This document shows positions 26,132 through 35,752 of a stretch of 64,000 nucleotides of DNA, in pieces. How positions within the stretch are numbered: the stretch's first letter is position 1; each line of letters begins with the position of its first letter. Made by a program: the position numbers and the translations under genes. The DNA comes from Streptosporangium sp. NBC_01756 (GTDB lineage Bacteria > Actinomycetota > Actinomycetes > Streptosporangiales > Streptosporangiaceae). The notes beneath the pieces are model-generated. The model did not search any database. It saw only the letters and a list, made by a program, of their open reading frames with translations, and was not told the DNA's origin. The stretch covers positions 5,332,001 through 5,396,000 of the forward strand of contig NZ_CP109130.1 of assembly GCF_035917975.1 (NCBI RefSeq), in the 5' to 3' direction.

Positions 26132-27962
26132 CGACACCGTGGCCCGGGTCCGTCTGATAGGGGGAGAGATGCTTGAGTGGTCCGACACCGAACGGGACGG
26201 ATCTCCCGGCGCCGGAGTGCTCGGCGAGCTGTTGCGTCCTCTCCTGCCCGGCGGTGCCCGGGTCCTGGTCGCGGGACCGCACCCGGCCGCTCTTCTCGAC
26301 GAGCCGGTCGCCGGCGCGTGTGAGCTGAGCGTGCTGCTGCGCTCCTACTCCGACGCCTGCCGCCTCGCGGAGCAGTACGAGGCGACGGTCTACTGCGGGA
26401 GCCTGGAGAAGGCGGCGTTCCCCGAGGGGTTCGACGTGGTGATCGCTCTCGACGGAGTGGAGCGTCTCATGTCGTTCGACCACGCGGGCAGTTCCTGGGC
26501 GGAGGCGCTGAGGCGGCTCGCCGGGATGCTCGCGCCGGGGGGGACGCTCGTGCTGGGCGTGGAGAACCCGCTGGGCGTCCACCGGTTCGCCGGAGATCCT
26601 TCGGAGGTCCACGAGCGCGCGGACGACGACTGGGCCGCCGCGGAGCTGGACCAGTCCCGGCCGGTGAACCTGGAGCAGCTCACCGGCCTCCTGGACGACT
26701 CCGGCCTCACCCTGGGCAGAAGCTACGCGGCGTACGGTCATCCGTCCGGGCCGCACCTCCTGCTGGACGTCTCGGCCCTGGAGACCGCGTCGGCGCCGAC
26801 GGCCCTCGCCGTGGCCGCCTGCGCCGGGGTCTTCGGCACGCCCCCGGCGGGTTACGACTCGCGGCACCTGTGCCGCATGGCGATAGCGGGCGGGCTCGGC
26901 GCCCGGATCGCGACCCGCTGGGTGGTCGTGGCGCATGCCGCCGGAGGGCGCCCCGTGACCACGCCGGTGGCGTTGACCATGGACGCCGACGCCGCTCCCT
27001 ACTGGCGGCTGCCCTGTGAGCTGGCTCCGGCGGCGCGGGGCGGATGGGTCCGCAGGGCGCGAGGGGACAGGACGCTCCGGGTGTCGGGGCGGGTGATCCG
27101 GACGCCCGGACTGCTCGACGGGCCGATCCCCGAGGGGCGGTTCCTGGCCGAGATCCTCATGGTCGCCTGCACCCGCAACGACGTCGTCGCGATCCGCGAG
27201 GTCCTCGCCCTCTTCCTGTGGTGGGTGGAGAGCCAGGGCGAGGACGGGAAGGTGCCGGGGTGGACGGCCTTCGCAGTGGCCGACAACGTGATCTTCGACG
27301 GCACCCGGTTCGCCCTGCTGGACGCCAGCTGGCAGCTCCCCGGAGAGCTTGACACCGACGTGGTCCTGGCCAGGGTCATGCGCCACTTCGCCGTGCGACT
27401 GCTGGACTCGGGGCAGTGGCACCCGTGGTCCTGGCAGCTCGGTACCGACCGGCTGACGTTGACGCTGCTGTCGATGATGGGCAGGACCGCCGACCTGGAG
27501 ATCGTCCGCCGGGGCGCGGAGCTGGACGCGGAGATCGACGCCGACCTGGCGGGTTCCCGGGAGGACGTCGCCCAGGACGGGGCGACCGGTGAGGACAGAC
27601 CGGTCCAGGACGAGCCGTCCCAGGAAGAGCCGGGGCACGAAGAGCCGGGCCAGAACGGGCCGGGTCGGGCCGCACCGGGAAGGTGGCGGGAGAGCTATCG
27701 GGAGCTGTACGCCGCGAGGGGGCGGCTGCGCGCGAAGCTGGAGGAGGCCCAGCAGAAGATCACCATGCTTGAGCGCGACCTGGACACCGCCGAGGCCAAA
27801 CTGCTGAAGGCGGTCCGGGCCGTGAAGCAGGCGGAGCGGCGCGACGAGCGGATCCGGTCCTCTACGGGTTTCCGGGTAGGGCGCGTGATCACCGCGTCGG
27901 CGGCGGCGCTGCGGCCGGTACGGCGGATGTTCGGCGCCGGTCCGGACCGGGGCGCGGACTGA
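26121..27962 (+). CDS. Methyltransferase-like protein with C-terminal coiled coil
   Basis: A 613-residue protein. Residues about 20-220 look like a SAM-dependent methyltransferase (GGARVLVAGPHPAALL, then FDVVIALDGVERL and LRRLAGMLAPGGTLVLGVENP). A middle domain of about 250 residues with TRNDVVAIREVLALFLWWVE is unrecognised. Then come an acidic EEPGHEEPGQNGPG repeat and a coiled coil (LRAKLEEAQQKITMLERDLDTAEAKLL) with a basic, possibly membrane-touching end. ATG has GGGGGAGA upstream. Coiled-coil methyltransferases often cap or regulate chain length of surface polysaccharides, so O-methylation of the polymer or of a glyceryl group is plausible but unproven. Confidence 0.7.
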   Translation: MICDDTVARVRLIGGEMLEWSDTERDGSPGAGVLGELLRPLLPGGARVLVAGPHPAALLDEPVAGACELSVLLRSYSDACRLAEQYEATVYCGSLEKAAFPEGFDVVIALDGVERLMSFDHAGSSWAEALRRLAGMLAPGGTLVLGVENPLGVHRFAGDPSEVHERADDDWAAAELDQSRPVNLEQLTGLLDDSGLTLGRSYAAYGHPSGPHLLLDVSALETASAPTALAVAACAGVFGTPPAGYDSRHLCRMAIAGGLGARIATRWVVVAHAAGGRPVTTPVALTMDADAAPYWRLPCELAPAARGGWVRRARGDRTLRVSGRVIRTPGLLDGPIPEGRFLAEILMVACTRNDVVAIREVLALFLWWVESQGEDGKVPGWTAFAVADNVIFDGTRFALLDASWQLPGELDTDVVLARVMRHFAVRLLDSGQWHPWSWQLGTDRLTLTLLSMMGRTADLEIVRRGAELDAEIDADLAGSREDVAQDGATGEDRPVQDEPSQEEPGHEEPGQNGPGRAAPGRWRESYRELYAARGRLRAKLEEAQQKITMLERDLDTAEAKLLKAVRAVKQAERRDERIRSSTGFRVGRVITASAAALRPVRRMFGAGPDRGAD

Positions 27963-28102
27963 ACGCCGGTCAGCCCGGAACGCCGGTCAGCCCGGAACGC
28001 GGTCAGCTCGGAACGCCGACCCGTCCGGGCGCGGTCCGTCCGAACGCGACCTGCCCGAATGCGACCCGTCCGAGCCCCGGACCGTCCGAGCCCCGGACCG
28101 TC
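27961..28102 (+). repeat. Short degenerate tandem repeats between genes
   Basis: Two exact copies of a 17-nt unit (GAACGCCGGTCAGCCCG) at 27961-27977 and 27978-27994 are followed by two decayed copies. A separate 16-nt unit (CGAGCCCCGGACCGTC) occurs twice at 28071-28102. The first copy overlaps the stop codon of the upstream gene. The array may reflect slippage rather than function. Confidence 0.75.
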
Positions 28103-28145
28103 CGGAGCGCCGCATGTCAGTTCAACATCTCTGGGGGCGAGCTCT

Positions 28146-29996
28146 ATGCCACAACTCAGTGTGGTCGTTCCGTACCACAACGTGGAACCGTACTTTGAAG
28201 AGTGCCTGGCGTCGATCCGGGACCAGACGTTCGACGATCTCGAAGTCATCTGCGTGGATGACGGATCGCTGGACGGGAGCGCCGTCATAGCCAAGGACTA
28301 TGCGGCGCGGGACCGGCGGTTCCGGCTGGTGGTCCAGGAGAACCAGGGCCTCGGTCCCGCCCGGAACACCGGGGTGAGACACGCGTCGGGGCGCTACCTG
28401 GCCTTCGCCGACAGCGACGACATCGTCCCGCCGCGCGCCTACGAGCTCCTGGTGGGCTCCCTGGAGCGGAGCGGGTCCGACATCGCCTCGGGCAATGTGC
28501 AGCGGCTCACCTCCGAGGGGCTGATCCAGTCCTGGGCGCACCGCAACGCCTTCAGAAGGAACCAGACCGGCACGCACATCACCCGGAACGTGCATCTGCT
28601 CTTCGACCGCTCGGTGTGGAACAAGGTCTTCCGGCGCTCGTTCTGGGACACCCTGGGCATGGAGTTCCCGGCCAGGCTGTACGAGGACATGCCGGTGACC
28701 ATCCCCGCCCACGTGCGCGCCCGGGCCGTGGACGTGCTCTCCGAGGTCGTCTACATCTGGCGGCTGCGCGAGGGGTCCATCACCGAGCGCCGCTTCCGCG
28801 CGGAGAACGTCACCGATCTCATGATCTCCGTCTCGGAGACCGCGCGGTTCCTTGAGGAGCACACCCCCGGGCTGCGCCGCGTCTACGAGCGCGACACCCT
28901 CTTCAACGATCTCCGGGTGGCGGTCGAGGCGCTCGCGGCGGGCGTCGAGCCCGACGTGCTGCTGGAGGTCGTCTGCTCCTACCTCGACACCGTCCGGCGG
29001 AAGGCACACCTGGAGCTGCCGGCGATCCGCCGGCTGCAGATCCAGCTGATGCACCGGCGCATGGTCACGGAGCTGGCCGAGGCGGTCCGGTTCGAGCGGG
29101 ACAGCATGGAGGAGGCCCGGGTACGGCGGGGCCTGCTGTTACGCCGCAAATGGTATGCCGACTACCCCTTCCGGCGCGGGTACGGGATCCCCCGCTGGGT
29201 CTTCGACGTCTCACGAGAGCTCACGATGACCGGGCGGCTGGAGAGCTGGGAGTGGCGCGACGGCCGCCTTCGCGGCGAGGGCAGGGTGAAGCTGCCCGGT
29301 GTCATGGTGGGGGCGGCGGCGTCGTGCTCGATCGACCTCTGGCTGTACGACCGCGCGACCGGTATGGTGCTGCAACTGCCGGTGGAGCGGGACGAGCTCG
29401 GATTCGCCTTCGACTGTGACCCCGGGCCGCTCGCCGGGCAGATCTGCCGGTGGGAGCTGTGGGTCCGGTTCACCGTGGACGGGATCGTCCGGGAGGCACG
29501 GCTGCGCAACCACGCCCCGGTGCCCGCCCCCCGCGACACCGGAACCGGTACGTGGGTCCAGCCGCTCGCCGACGACAAGGGGTTCGCCGTCCTCACCGTG
29601 AGACGCCCGAAGGCGGCGGTGACCGGGTGTGATCCGGCCGGAGACCGGCTGCGGATCCGCGGATGGCACGCCGAACAGGAGAACGCCGAGGGGGTCACCC
29701 TGGTGATGAGCGTCCTGGACGGCCTGGTGCGGACCTATCCCGTCGAGACCGCCCCGGCGGGCGACGGCCGCAGGGAGTTCGTGGTGGGCCTGCCCACCGA
29801 GGACCTGCGGGTCGAGCAGGAGACGGCCACCTGGAACATGTTCTTGTCCGGTATGGCCGACGGTAAGCCGCTGCGGATGCCGGTGGCCCTCCAGGACCTC
29901 CCCGGGTGGGAGACGGACGGGTGGGAGATCCAGGTGGCGCGCACATCGCGCGGGAACATGGCGCTGAGAGTACAGCGGAGCGAAAATGATCATTAA
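28146..29996 (+). CDS. Family 2 glycosyltransferase with C-terminal beta-rich domains
   Basis: A 616-residue protein. Residues 1-230 are a GT-A family 2 domain: LSVVVPYHNVEPYFEECLASI, VICVDDGSLDGS, GPARNTGVRHASG and FADSDDIV (the DxD metal site). After a helical stretch, residues about 380-610 are beta-rich with an LRIRGWHAEQENAEGVTLVMSV block like those in the 1169-residue fusion at 31240. It is essentially that protein without the TagF part. ATG 28146 has a GGGGG block upstream. Cytoplasmic face of the membrane; probably adds sugar to the growing wall polymer. The stop overlaps pseI by 11 bp. Confidence 0.85.
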   Translation: MPQLSVVVPYHNVEPYFEECLASIRDQTFDDLEVICVDDGSLDGSAVIAKDYAARDRRFRLVVQENQGLGPARNTGVRHASGRYLAFADSDDIVPPRAYELLVGSLERSGSDIASGNVQRLTSEGLIQSWAHRNAFRRNQTGTHITRNVHLLFDRSVWNKVFRRSFWDTLGMEFPARLYEDMPVTIPAHVRARAVDVLSEVVYIWRLREGSITERRFRAENVTDLMISVSETARFLEEHTPGLRRVYERDTLFNDLRVAVEALAAGVEPDVLLEVVCSYLDTVRRKAHLELPAIRRLQIQLMHRRMVTELAEAVRFERDSMEEARVRRGLLLRRKWYADYPFRRGYGIPRWVFDVSRELTMTGRLESWEWRDGRLRGEGRVKLPGVMVGAAASCSIDLWLYDRATGMVLQLPVERDELGFAFDCDPGPLAGQICRWELWVRFTVDGIVREARLRNHAPVPAPRDTGTGTWVQPLADDKGFAVLTVRRPKAAVTGCDPAGDRLRIRGWHAEQENAEGVTLVMSVLDGLVRTYPVETAPAGDGRREFVVGLPTEDLRVEQETATWNMFLSGMADGKPLRMPVALQDLPGWETDGWEIQVARTSRGNMALRVQRSENDH

Positions 29997-31026
29997 TGGA
30001 CGGCCCGTCGGCGTCGAGGTCGCACCGTACGTCATCGCGGAGATGTCCGGGAACCACGACGGCGAGCTCGCCACGGCGATGAAGATCGTCGATGCGGTGG
30101 CGGCATCGGGGGCGCACGCGCTCAAACTTCAGACCTACCGGGCGGACACCATCACCGTCGATGCCGACGGCCCCGCCTTCCGGGTGTCCCAGGGGCACGA
30201 CCTGTGGGGTGGCGAGCGACTCTACGATCTCTACCAGCGCGCGCACACGCCCTGGGAATGGCACGCGCCGATCTTCGAGCGGGCGCGGTCGATGGGGCTG
30301 ACCGTCTTCTCCAGCCCGTTCGACCCGACGGCCGTGGACCTCCTGGAGAGCCTGGGAGCACCCGCCTACAAGATCGCCTCGTCGGAGATCGTGGATCTGC
30401 CGCTGATCCGCCGGGTGGCGCGGACCGGGAAGCCACTGATCATCTCGACCGGGATGGCGGGCCTGGGCGAGATGGACGCGGCGGTCCAGGCGGCCAGGGG
30501 CGCCGGATGCGAGCACCTGGTCCTGCTGGGATGCACGGCGGCCTATCCGGCGGCGGTGTCCGACAGCAACCTGCGCAGGCTGCCCGCGCTGGCTGAGGCG
30601 TTCGGGGTGCCGGTCGGGCTGTCGGACCACACGCCGGGCATCGGCGCCGCGGTGGCCGCGGTCGCGCTCGGCGCGTGTGTCATCGAGAAGCACGTGACCC
30701 TCGACCGGGCCGGCGGCGGCGTCGACGCGGCGTTCTCGCTGGAACCGGACGAGCTGTCGGCACTCGTCGTCGAGAGCGACCGCGCCTGGCAGGCGCTCGG
30801 CAGCACCGTGGTCCGCCCGGTGTCCGCGGAGAGCGAGGGGTTGCGCTTCCGCCGGTCCCTGTACGTGGTGGCCGACGTCCGCGCCGGCGACATGGTGTCG
30901 GAGAGCAACGTCCGATCGATCCGTCCCGCGGGAGGGCTGCCCCCAGACATGATCACGACGGTGGCCGGCCGGACGTTCCGCCGCGACGCGGTTCGGGGAA
31001 CCCCGCTCACCTGGGAACTGATCTGA
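29986..31026 (+). CDS. pseI: Pseudaminic acid synthase
   Basis: A 346-residue NeuB-family enzyme that condenses PEP with the 6-deoxy-2,4-diacetamido sugar to give pseudaminic acid. The TIM-barrel part has YVIAEMSGNHDGELATAMKI and HALKLQTYRADTIT (PEP/metal site), then KIASSEIVDLPLI and GLSDHTPGIG. The C-terminal SAF antifreeze-like domain is at about 285-346 (SLYVVADVRAGDMVSESNVRSIRP). The EMSGNH and HDLWGG motifs favour PseI over NeuB or LegI. The Shine-Dalgarno GGAG lies inside the end of the preceding gene. Confidence 0.94.
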   Translation: MIINGRPVGVEVAPYVIAEMSGNHDGELATAMKIVDAVAASGAHALKLQTYRADTITVDADGPAFRVSQGHDLWGGERLYDLYQRAHTPWEWHAPIFERARSMGLTVFSSPFDPTAVDLLESLGAPAYKIASSEIVDLPLIRRVARTGKPLIISTGMAGLGEMDAAVQAARGAGCEHLVLLGCTAAYPAAVSDSNLRRLPALAEAFGVPVGLSDHTPGIGAAVAAVALGACVIEKHVTLDRAGGGVDAAFSLEPDELSALVVESDRAWQALGSTVVRPVSAESEGLRFRRSLYVVADVRAGDMVSESNVRSIRPAGGLPPDMITTVAGRTFRRDAVRGTPLTWELI

Positions 31027-31239
31027 CCGGCCGGCGACTCCGTCCCGGGGTGCCGGGCCGTACGGGGCGGTCGGGGCGGTCAAGGAACGGCCAGAGCCGC
31101 GTCATTTAAGTGCATGCTCCCGGCGTCTATCAGGCATTCTCCTCATTCTCATGGAGGGGGAGCGCACCCGGACCCGCTCCGGATCCCATCTGGATCACCC
31201 CGGTCGGTCTGGATTCTGAGGATGTTGGAGGCTGACGCT

Positions 31240-34200
31240 TTGTCGCCGCTTCTGAGTGTCGTTGTCCCTTTCTTCAATGTGGAACCGTATTTTGCGGAGT
31301 GCCTGTCCTCGATCGCCGGGCAGACGCTCCGCGACACCGAGGTCATCTGTGTGGACGACGGGTCGCTCGACGGCAGCGCCCGCATCGCCAAGGAGTTCGC
31401 CGGGAAGGACGGCCGCTTCCGGGTCGTCCAGCAGGAGAACGCCGGGCTGGGGCCGGCCAGGAACACCGGGGCGCTCCACGCGACCGGTGAGTACCTGTGC
31501 TTCATGGACAGCGACGACGTGCTGCCCGTCGACGCCTACGAGCTGCTGGTCTCCTCGCTGCGCGAGTCGGGCTCCGACCTCGCGTGCGGCAACGTCCTCT
31601 TCCTCAACTCCGTGGAGACCTGGCGTTCCGGCCTGCACTCCCGGCCCTTCCGGGAGACCGTACGGCGGACGCACGTCAGTGCGCGTCCCGAGCTGCTCCT
31701 GGACCGCACGGCCTGGAACAAGGTCTTCCGCCGTGATTTCTACCGGGAGCATGGCCTCGCCTTCCCCGCGGGGCTCTACGAGGACGCGCCCGTCACCATT
31801 CCGGCCCATGTGCTGGCGCGCTCGGTCGACGTGCTCGCTGACGTGGTCTACTGCTGGCGGCAGCGGGAGGCCGGAGACCCGTCGATCACGCAGAGCCGTA
31901 CCGTCCCCGGCAACCTGGAGGACCGGATCGCGTCGATCACCCGGGTCCAGGCGTTCCTGGCCGACCACGCCGCTCCCGAGCTCCGGCGCCGGTTCGACGA
32001 GTTCGTCCTCCGCAGCGATCTCACCCTCTACGTCAACGCGGTCCTGGACGCCGGCGAGGACTATCGGCAGCGGCTGGTGGAGAACGCGGGGGCGCTCGTC
32101 GAGCGGATGGACCCCGGCATCCTGTCCGGGCTCCCCTGGGAGCAGCGCCTGCTGTTCGAGCTGCTGAGACGCCGCAGGACGGACGCGTTCACCGAGGTGC
32201 TGGCCGATCGGCGGGCGGGTGTGTTCCACGGCATGAAGCGCCGGATGTTCGGCTGGTACGCCGACCATCCGATGATGCGCGGAAGCGGGCTGCCCAAGGA
32301 GGTGTTCCGCGCGGGTGACGGTGACCTCCCCCTGGTCTGCCGGGTCGACCGGATCGAACCACTGGACGGCGGCGACCTGCTCCGGGTGTCCGGCCGCGCC
32401 TACCTCAGGGGCATCGACCTGCCGCGGAGGGAGTCGTCGGACATCACGGCGACGCTGCGCAACACCCGGACCGACCGGGTCGTCGAACTACCGGTCCGGC
32501 GGACGCTCCGCACGGACGTGACCGCCGCCTCCCGTCACGGGGCGACCTGCTACGACTGGTCGGGGTTCGAGGTCGACCTCGAACTCGCCGTGCTGACCCA
32601 GCCCGCCCGGAAGACCAGGTGGCAGCTGGAGTTCCAGGTCGCCGCGCGGGCCGTACGGCGATCCGGCCCGCTGACCGCCACCCCGAGCAGCGAGGTCCGC
32701 CGGTTCCCCGGCTTCGCGGTGCCCCCCCGAGGTGCCCTGTACGTGGACGTGAACGCCGACGAAGAGGTGCTGCTGCGGGTCCAGCGGATCCAGGGCGAGA
32801 CGGAGGTCCGCGCCACCGCGGAGGGGGCGTTCGAGGTGTCGGGCTGGGTGGCCTCCGACGACCAGGCCGAGTCGGGCGGGAGGCTGCTGGCACGGCTGCG
32901 CCGGGGCGGCCGGGAGGTCGGTGTCCCCGCCCGCTGCGAGCCGCTCGGCGGGGGGCGGATCGGGTTCGGCGCCCGCCTGCCCGTCACGGAACTGCTCCCG
33001 GCCGATCTGCTGGGAGAGGACACGGTCGGCCCGCAGATCGACCCCGACCCCCGGTGGGATCTGTTCCTCGTCACCGAACCTGACAGGTCCCGCAGGCTGA
33101 CGGCCGGACCCGTGGCGGTCGAGGAGTATGTGACCGCGGGGGACCGCGAGGTCGGTGTCGTCGCGACGGGGCTCGGCTCTCTCAGCGCGGTGGTCCGCCC
33201 GATCCGGCCGGTGGTGACCGAGATCGGCTGGGTCGACGGCGACGTCCTCCGGGTGACGGGACGGTGCGCCAGGGAGACGGACCCGCTCCGGATGCTCGTC
33301 CTGCGGGAGGCGGACGGCGGCGGGACGCACCAGGTGCCGCTGGAGTGGGAGGGGGAGCGGTTCTCCTGCGCGTTCCCACCGGCCCGTTTCGAGCTGTACG
33401 GCGAGCACGTGCCGCTCACCACGGGCCGATGGGAGATCCTGATCGGGTCCGGCGGGGACCTGTACCCGGTCAGGATGGTCAGGAGCCTGCCGGCCGATCT
33501 GCCCGCCGTGCTGACCGCCGGGACGCACACGTTCCAGGTGCGGGCGTACCGGACGAACGGCGTCGCCGTCGACGTCCGGCCGGAGCTCGGAGCCGACGCG
33601 GGCAACCACGCCCAGCGCCGGCTGGCGGAGCGGGACTACCCGGCCTTCAGGAAGAAGCCGGTGAAGGACCTGGTGGTGTTCGAGTCCTGGGCGGGACGCC
33701 ACTACTCCGGCAGCCCACGCGCGATCTACGAGGAACTACGGCGCAGAGGCGACGGCCGCGAGTGCGTGTGGATCACCGCGGACGGCAGGGTGAACCCTCC
33801 CGGGGAGGCGCGCGTCGTGCTGCGTGACAGCCGGGACCACTACGAGGCCCTGGCCCGTGCCGGCCACATCGTCTCCAACGGGAGAGCACCGGACTGGTTC
33901 ACCAAGCGTGCCGGTCAGACCTACGTCCGCACCTGGCACGGCACCCCGCTCAAGCGCGTCGGCCACGACGTCGCCGAGGGCCGGTTCAGCAGCCGGGCGG
34001 ACCGGCTGCGCCGACTCGTCCCGGAGGTGGCCAGGTGGGACCTGCTGATCTCGTCCGGTCCCTTCGCCACCTCGGTGCTGCCCGGCGCGCTCCGGTACGG
34101 CGGGGCCGTTCTCGAATCCGGCCGTCCCGGCAACGACCTGCTGCACCGGCCCGGCGGCGGCGCGGAGATCGCACGGGTACGACGGGCACTGGGCATCCCG

Positions 34201-34749
34201 CCGGGCAACCGGGTGGTGCTGCACGCGCCCACCTGGCGGGACGACCAGGTGCTCTCGGGCGGCAGACACCATCCCGGGCTCCGGCTGAACGTGGACCTGG
34301 CGCTCCGGGCGCTCGGTGAAGACCACGTCTTCCTGTTCCGGGACCACCCGCACACGACAGGGTCGCTTCGGCCCATCAGCCTGCATCCCCGCTTCATCGA
34401 CGTCACCCGGTATCCGGACGTCACGGACCTGCTGCTCGTGGCCGACGTCCTCATCACCGACTATTCGTCGCTGATGTTCGACTTCGCGGGCACCGGCCGT
34501 CCAATGATCTTCTTTGCCTTCGACCTGGAGCACTACCGCGAACGGCTGCGCGGCTTCTACCTCGATCCGGCCGAACACGCTCCGGGGCCCCTGCTGGAGA
34601 CCGCCGACGAGGTGATCGACGCGCTGGCCGACATCGACCGGACCACCGCGGCGCACGCCCCGGCCTACGGCCGTTTCCGGGCACGGTTCGGCCATCTCGA
34701 CGACGGAGCCGCCGCCGCCCGCGTCGTCGACCACGTGTTCCGGGACTGA
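31240..34749 (+). CDS. Giant GT2-CDP-glycerol glycerophosphotransferase fusion
   Basis: A 1169-residue multidomain enzyme. Residues 1-230 are a GT2 domain (LLSVVVPFFNVEPYFAECLSSI, CVDDGSLDGSA, FMDSDDVLP). Residues about 370-830 are several beta-rich repeats of unknown function. Residues about 840-1165 are a TagB/TagF-type CDP-glycerol glycerophosphotransferase (TWHGTPLKRVGHDV, LHAPTWRDDQ, TDYSSLMFDFAGTGRPMIFF). One chain could thus add a sugar and a phosphopolyol, building a teichoic-acid-like repeat. TTG 31240 is preferred because GGAGG lies 8 bases upstream and it aligns with the start of the GT2 at 28146; ATG 31222 is the alternative. Peripheral membrane location expected. Confidence 0.85.
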   Translation: MSPLLSVVVPFFNVEPYFAECLSSIAGQTLRDTEVICVDDGSLDGSARIAKEFAGKDGRFRVVQQENAGLGPARNTGALHATGEYLCFMDSDDVLPVDAYELLVSSLRESGSDLACGNVLFLNSVETWRSGLHSRPFRETVRRTHVSARPELLLDRTAWNKVFRRDFYREHGLAFPAGLYEDAPVTIPAHVLARSVDVLADVVYCWRQREAGDPSITQSRTVPGNLEDRIASITRVQAFLADHAAPELRRRFDEFVLRSDLTLYVNAVLDAGEDYRQRLVENAGALVERMDPGILSGLPWEQRLLFELLRRRRTDAFTEVLADRRAGVFHGMKRRMFGWYADHPMMRGSGLPKEVFRAGDGDLPLVCRVDRIEPLDGGDLLRVSGRAYLRGIDLPRRESSDITATLRNTRTDRVVELPVRRTLRTDVTAASRHGATCYDWSGFEVDLELAVLTQPARKTRWQLEFQVAARAVRRSGPLTATPSSEVRRFPGFAVPPRGALYVDVNADEEVLLRVQRIQGETEVRATAEGAFEVSGWVASDDQAESGGRLLARLRRGGREVGVPARCEPLGGGRIGFGARLPVTELLPADLLGEDTVGPQIDPDPRWDLFLVTEPDRSRRLTAGPVAVEEYVTAGDREVGVVATGLGSLSAVVRPIRPVVTEIGWVDGDVLRVTGRCARETDPLRMLVLREADGGGTHQVPLEWEGERFSCAFPPARFELYGEHVPLTTGRWEILIGSGGDLYPVRMVRSLPADLPAVLTAGTHTFQVRAYRTNGVAVDVRPELGADAGNHAQRRLAERDYPAFRKKPVKDLVVFESWAGRHYSGSPRAIYEELRRRGDGRECVWITADGRVNPPGEARVVLRDSRDHYEALARAGHIVSNGRAPDWFTKRAGQTYVRTWHGTPLKRVGHDVAEGRFSSRADRLRRLVPEVARWDLLISSGPFATSVLPGALRYGGAVLESGRPGNDLLHRPGGGAEIARVRRALGIPPGNRVVLHAPTWRDDQVLSGGRHHPGLRLNVDLALRALGEDHVFLFRDHPHTTGSLRPISLHPRFIDVTRYPDVTDLLLVADVLITDYSSLMFDFAGTGRPMIFFAFDLEHYRERLRGFYLDPAEHAPGPLLETADEVIDALADIDRTTAAHAPAYGRFRARFGHLDDGAAAARVVDHVFRD

Positions 34750-34883
34750 ACCGGCGGGAACGGCCTTCCATGCCGGGAAATGTCAGGTGTGCCCGCCACC
34801 CCGGATGACGCTGCTGGTCAAAACCCGGTATGGAGATCCTCTCTTGGCGTCAGAGTGTCATCCATCGATCACGCAGGGTGGTC

Positions 34884-35726
34884 ATGCTGGAACGCATGAG
34901 GGCCTATTCGTTGAACGACGTTCACGCGACCCGCAAACGAAAAGACTCCTGGTGGACGGTCTACATGGTCGATCCGGTGGCGTGCAGGCTCACCCTGCTC
35001 GTCGCCAACCACACGAACATCACCCCCAACGGGCTGAGCCGTCTGTCCCTGGTCCTCGGGATGGGGTCGGCCGTCTGCTTCGCGTTCGGACAGCTCGTGG
35101 CGGGGGCCGCGCTGTTCTACGTGAGCTTCATGGTCGACTGCATGGACGGGAAGATCGCCCGGCTCAAGCAGACGGGGACCGCGTTCGGCCTCTGGCTCGA
35201 CTACGTGGGCGACCGCATCAGGGTGGTCTGCTGCGCGATCGGGCTGGCGATCGGCCAGTACGCGGCGACGGGGGACGACGCCTACATCATGCTCGGAGCC
35301 GGGGTCGCCGTCCTTGACCTGTTCCGCTACGTGAACGCGCCGCAGATGAAGCGCGTGCGAGAGGTGGTCAAGGAGAACAGGCTGGAGGCCCGGATGAACG
35401 CCGGGCCGGTGGTGCCCCGGCAGCCCCGGCCGCCCGGGATGCCCCGGCCGCCTCGGGCGCCCAAGGCGCTCACCGTGCGCCGCAGGCTCGGCCGGTTCCT
35501 CATCCGCCACCGGGTGCGGACCCATCTGATCAGTGGCATCGAGTTCCACGCCGCGGTGTTCGTGGTCGCTCCGCTGGCCGGGGTGGCGGCGCTGCTGCCC
35601 GTCTCCATCGTGGCGGGCACGCTGCTCCTGCTGAACGAAATCTTTCTGATCTACCGAATGTGGCTGTTCACCCGGGCCGCGCCTGCGGTGCCGCGCCCGG
35701 AGAACGCGCAACGCGTACCTGCTTGA
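34884..35726 (+). CDS. CDP-alcohol phosphatidyltransferase-family membrane protein
   Basis: A 280-residue membrane enzyme with the complete CDP-alcohol phosphotransferase signature: D85-xx-D88-G-xx-A-R93, G102, D106 and D110 in DCMDGKIARLKQTGTAFGLWLDYVGD. Helices surround this motif, a Pro/Arg-rich cytoplasmic loop sits near 180-200 (RQPRPPGMPRPPRAPK), and two more helices follow. It moves a phospho-alcohol from a CDP donor to an acceptor. In this locus it could make the lipid anchor or a phosphodiester linkage of the wall polymer instead of a bulk phospholipid. The start is uncertain (34884, 34896 or 34830). Confidence 0.82.
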   Translation: MLERMRAYSLNDVHATRKRKDSWWTVYMVDPVACRLTLLVANHTNITPNGLSRLSLVLGMGSAVCFAFGQLVAGAALFYVSFMVDCMDGKIARLKQTGTAFGLWLDYVGDRIRVVCCAIGLAIGQYAATGDDAYIMLGAGVAVLDLFRYVNAPQMKRVREVVKENRLEARMNAGPVVPRQPRPPGMPRPPRAPKALTVRRRLGRFLIRHRVRTHLISGIEFHAAVFVVAPLAGVAALLPVSIVAGTLLLLNEIFLIYRMWLFTRAAPAVPRPENAQRVPA

Positions 35727-35752
35727 TCATCTTTTACGGGGGGTTCGTTGTC

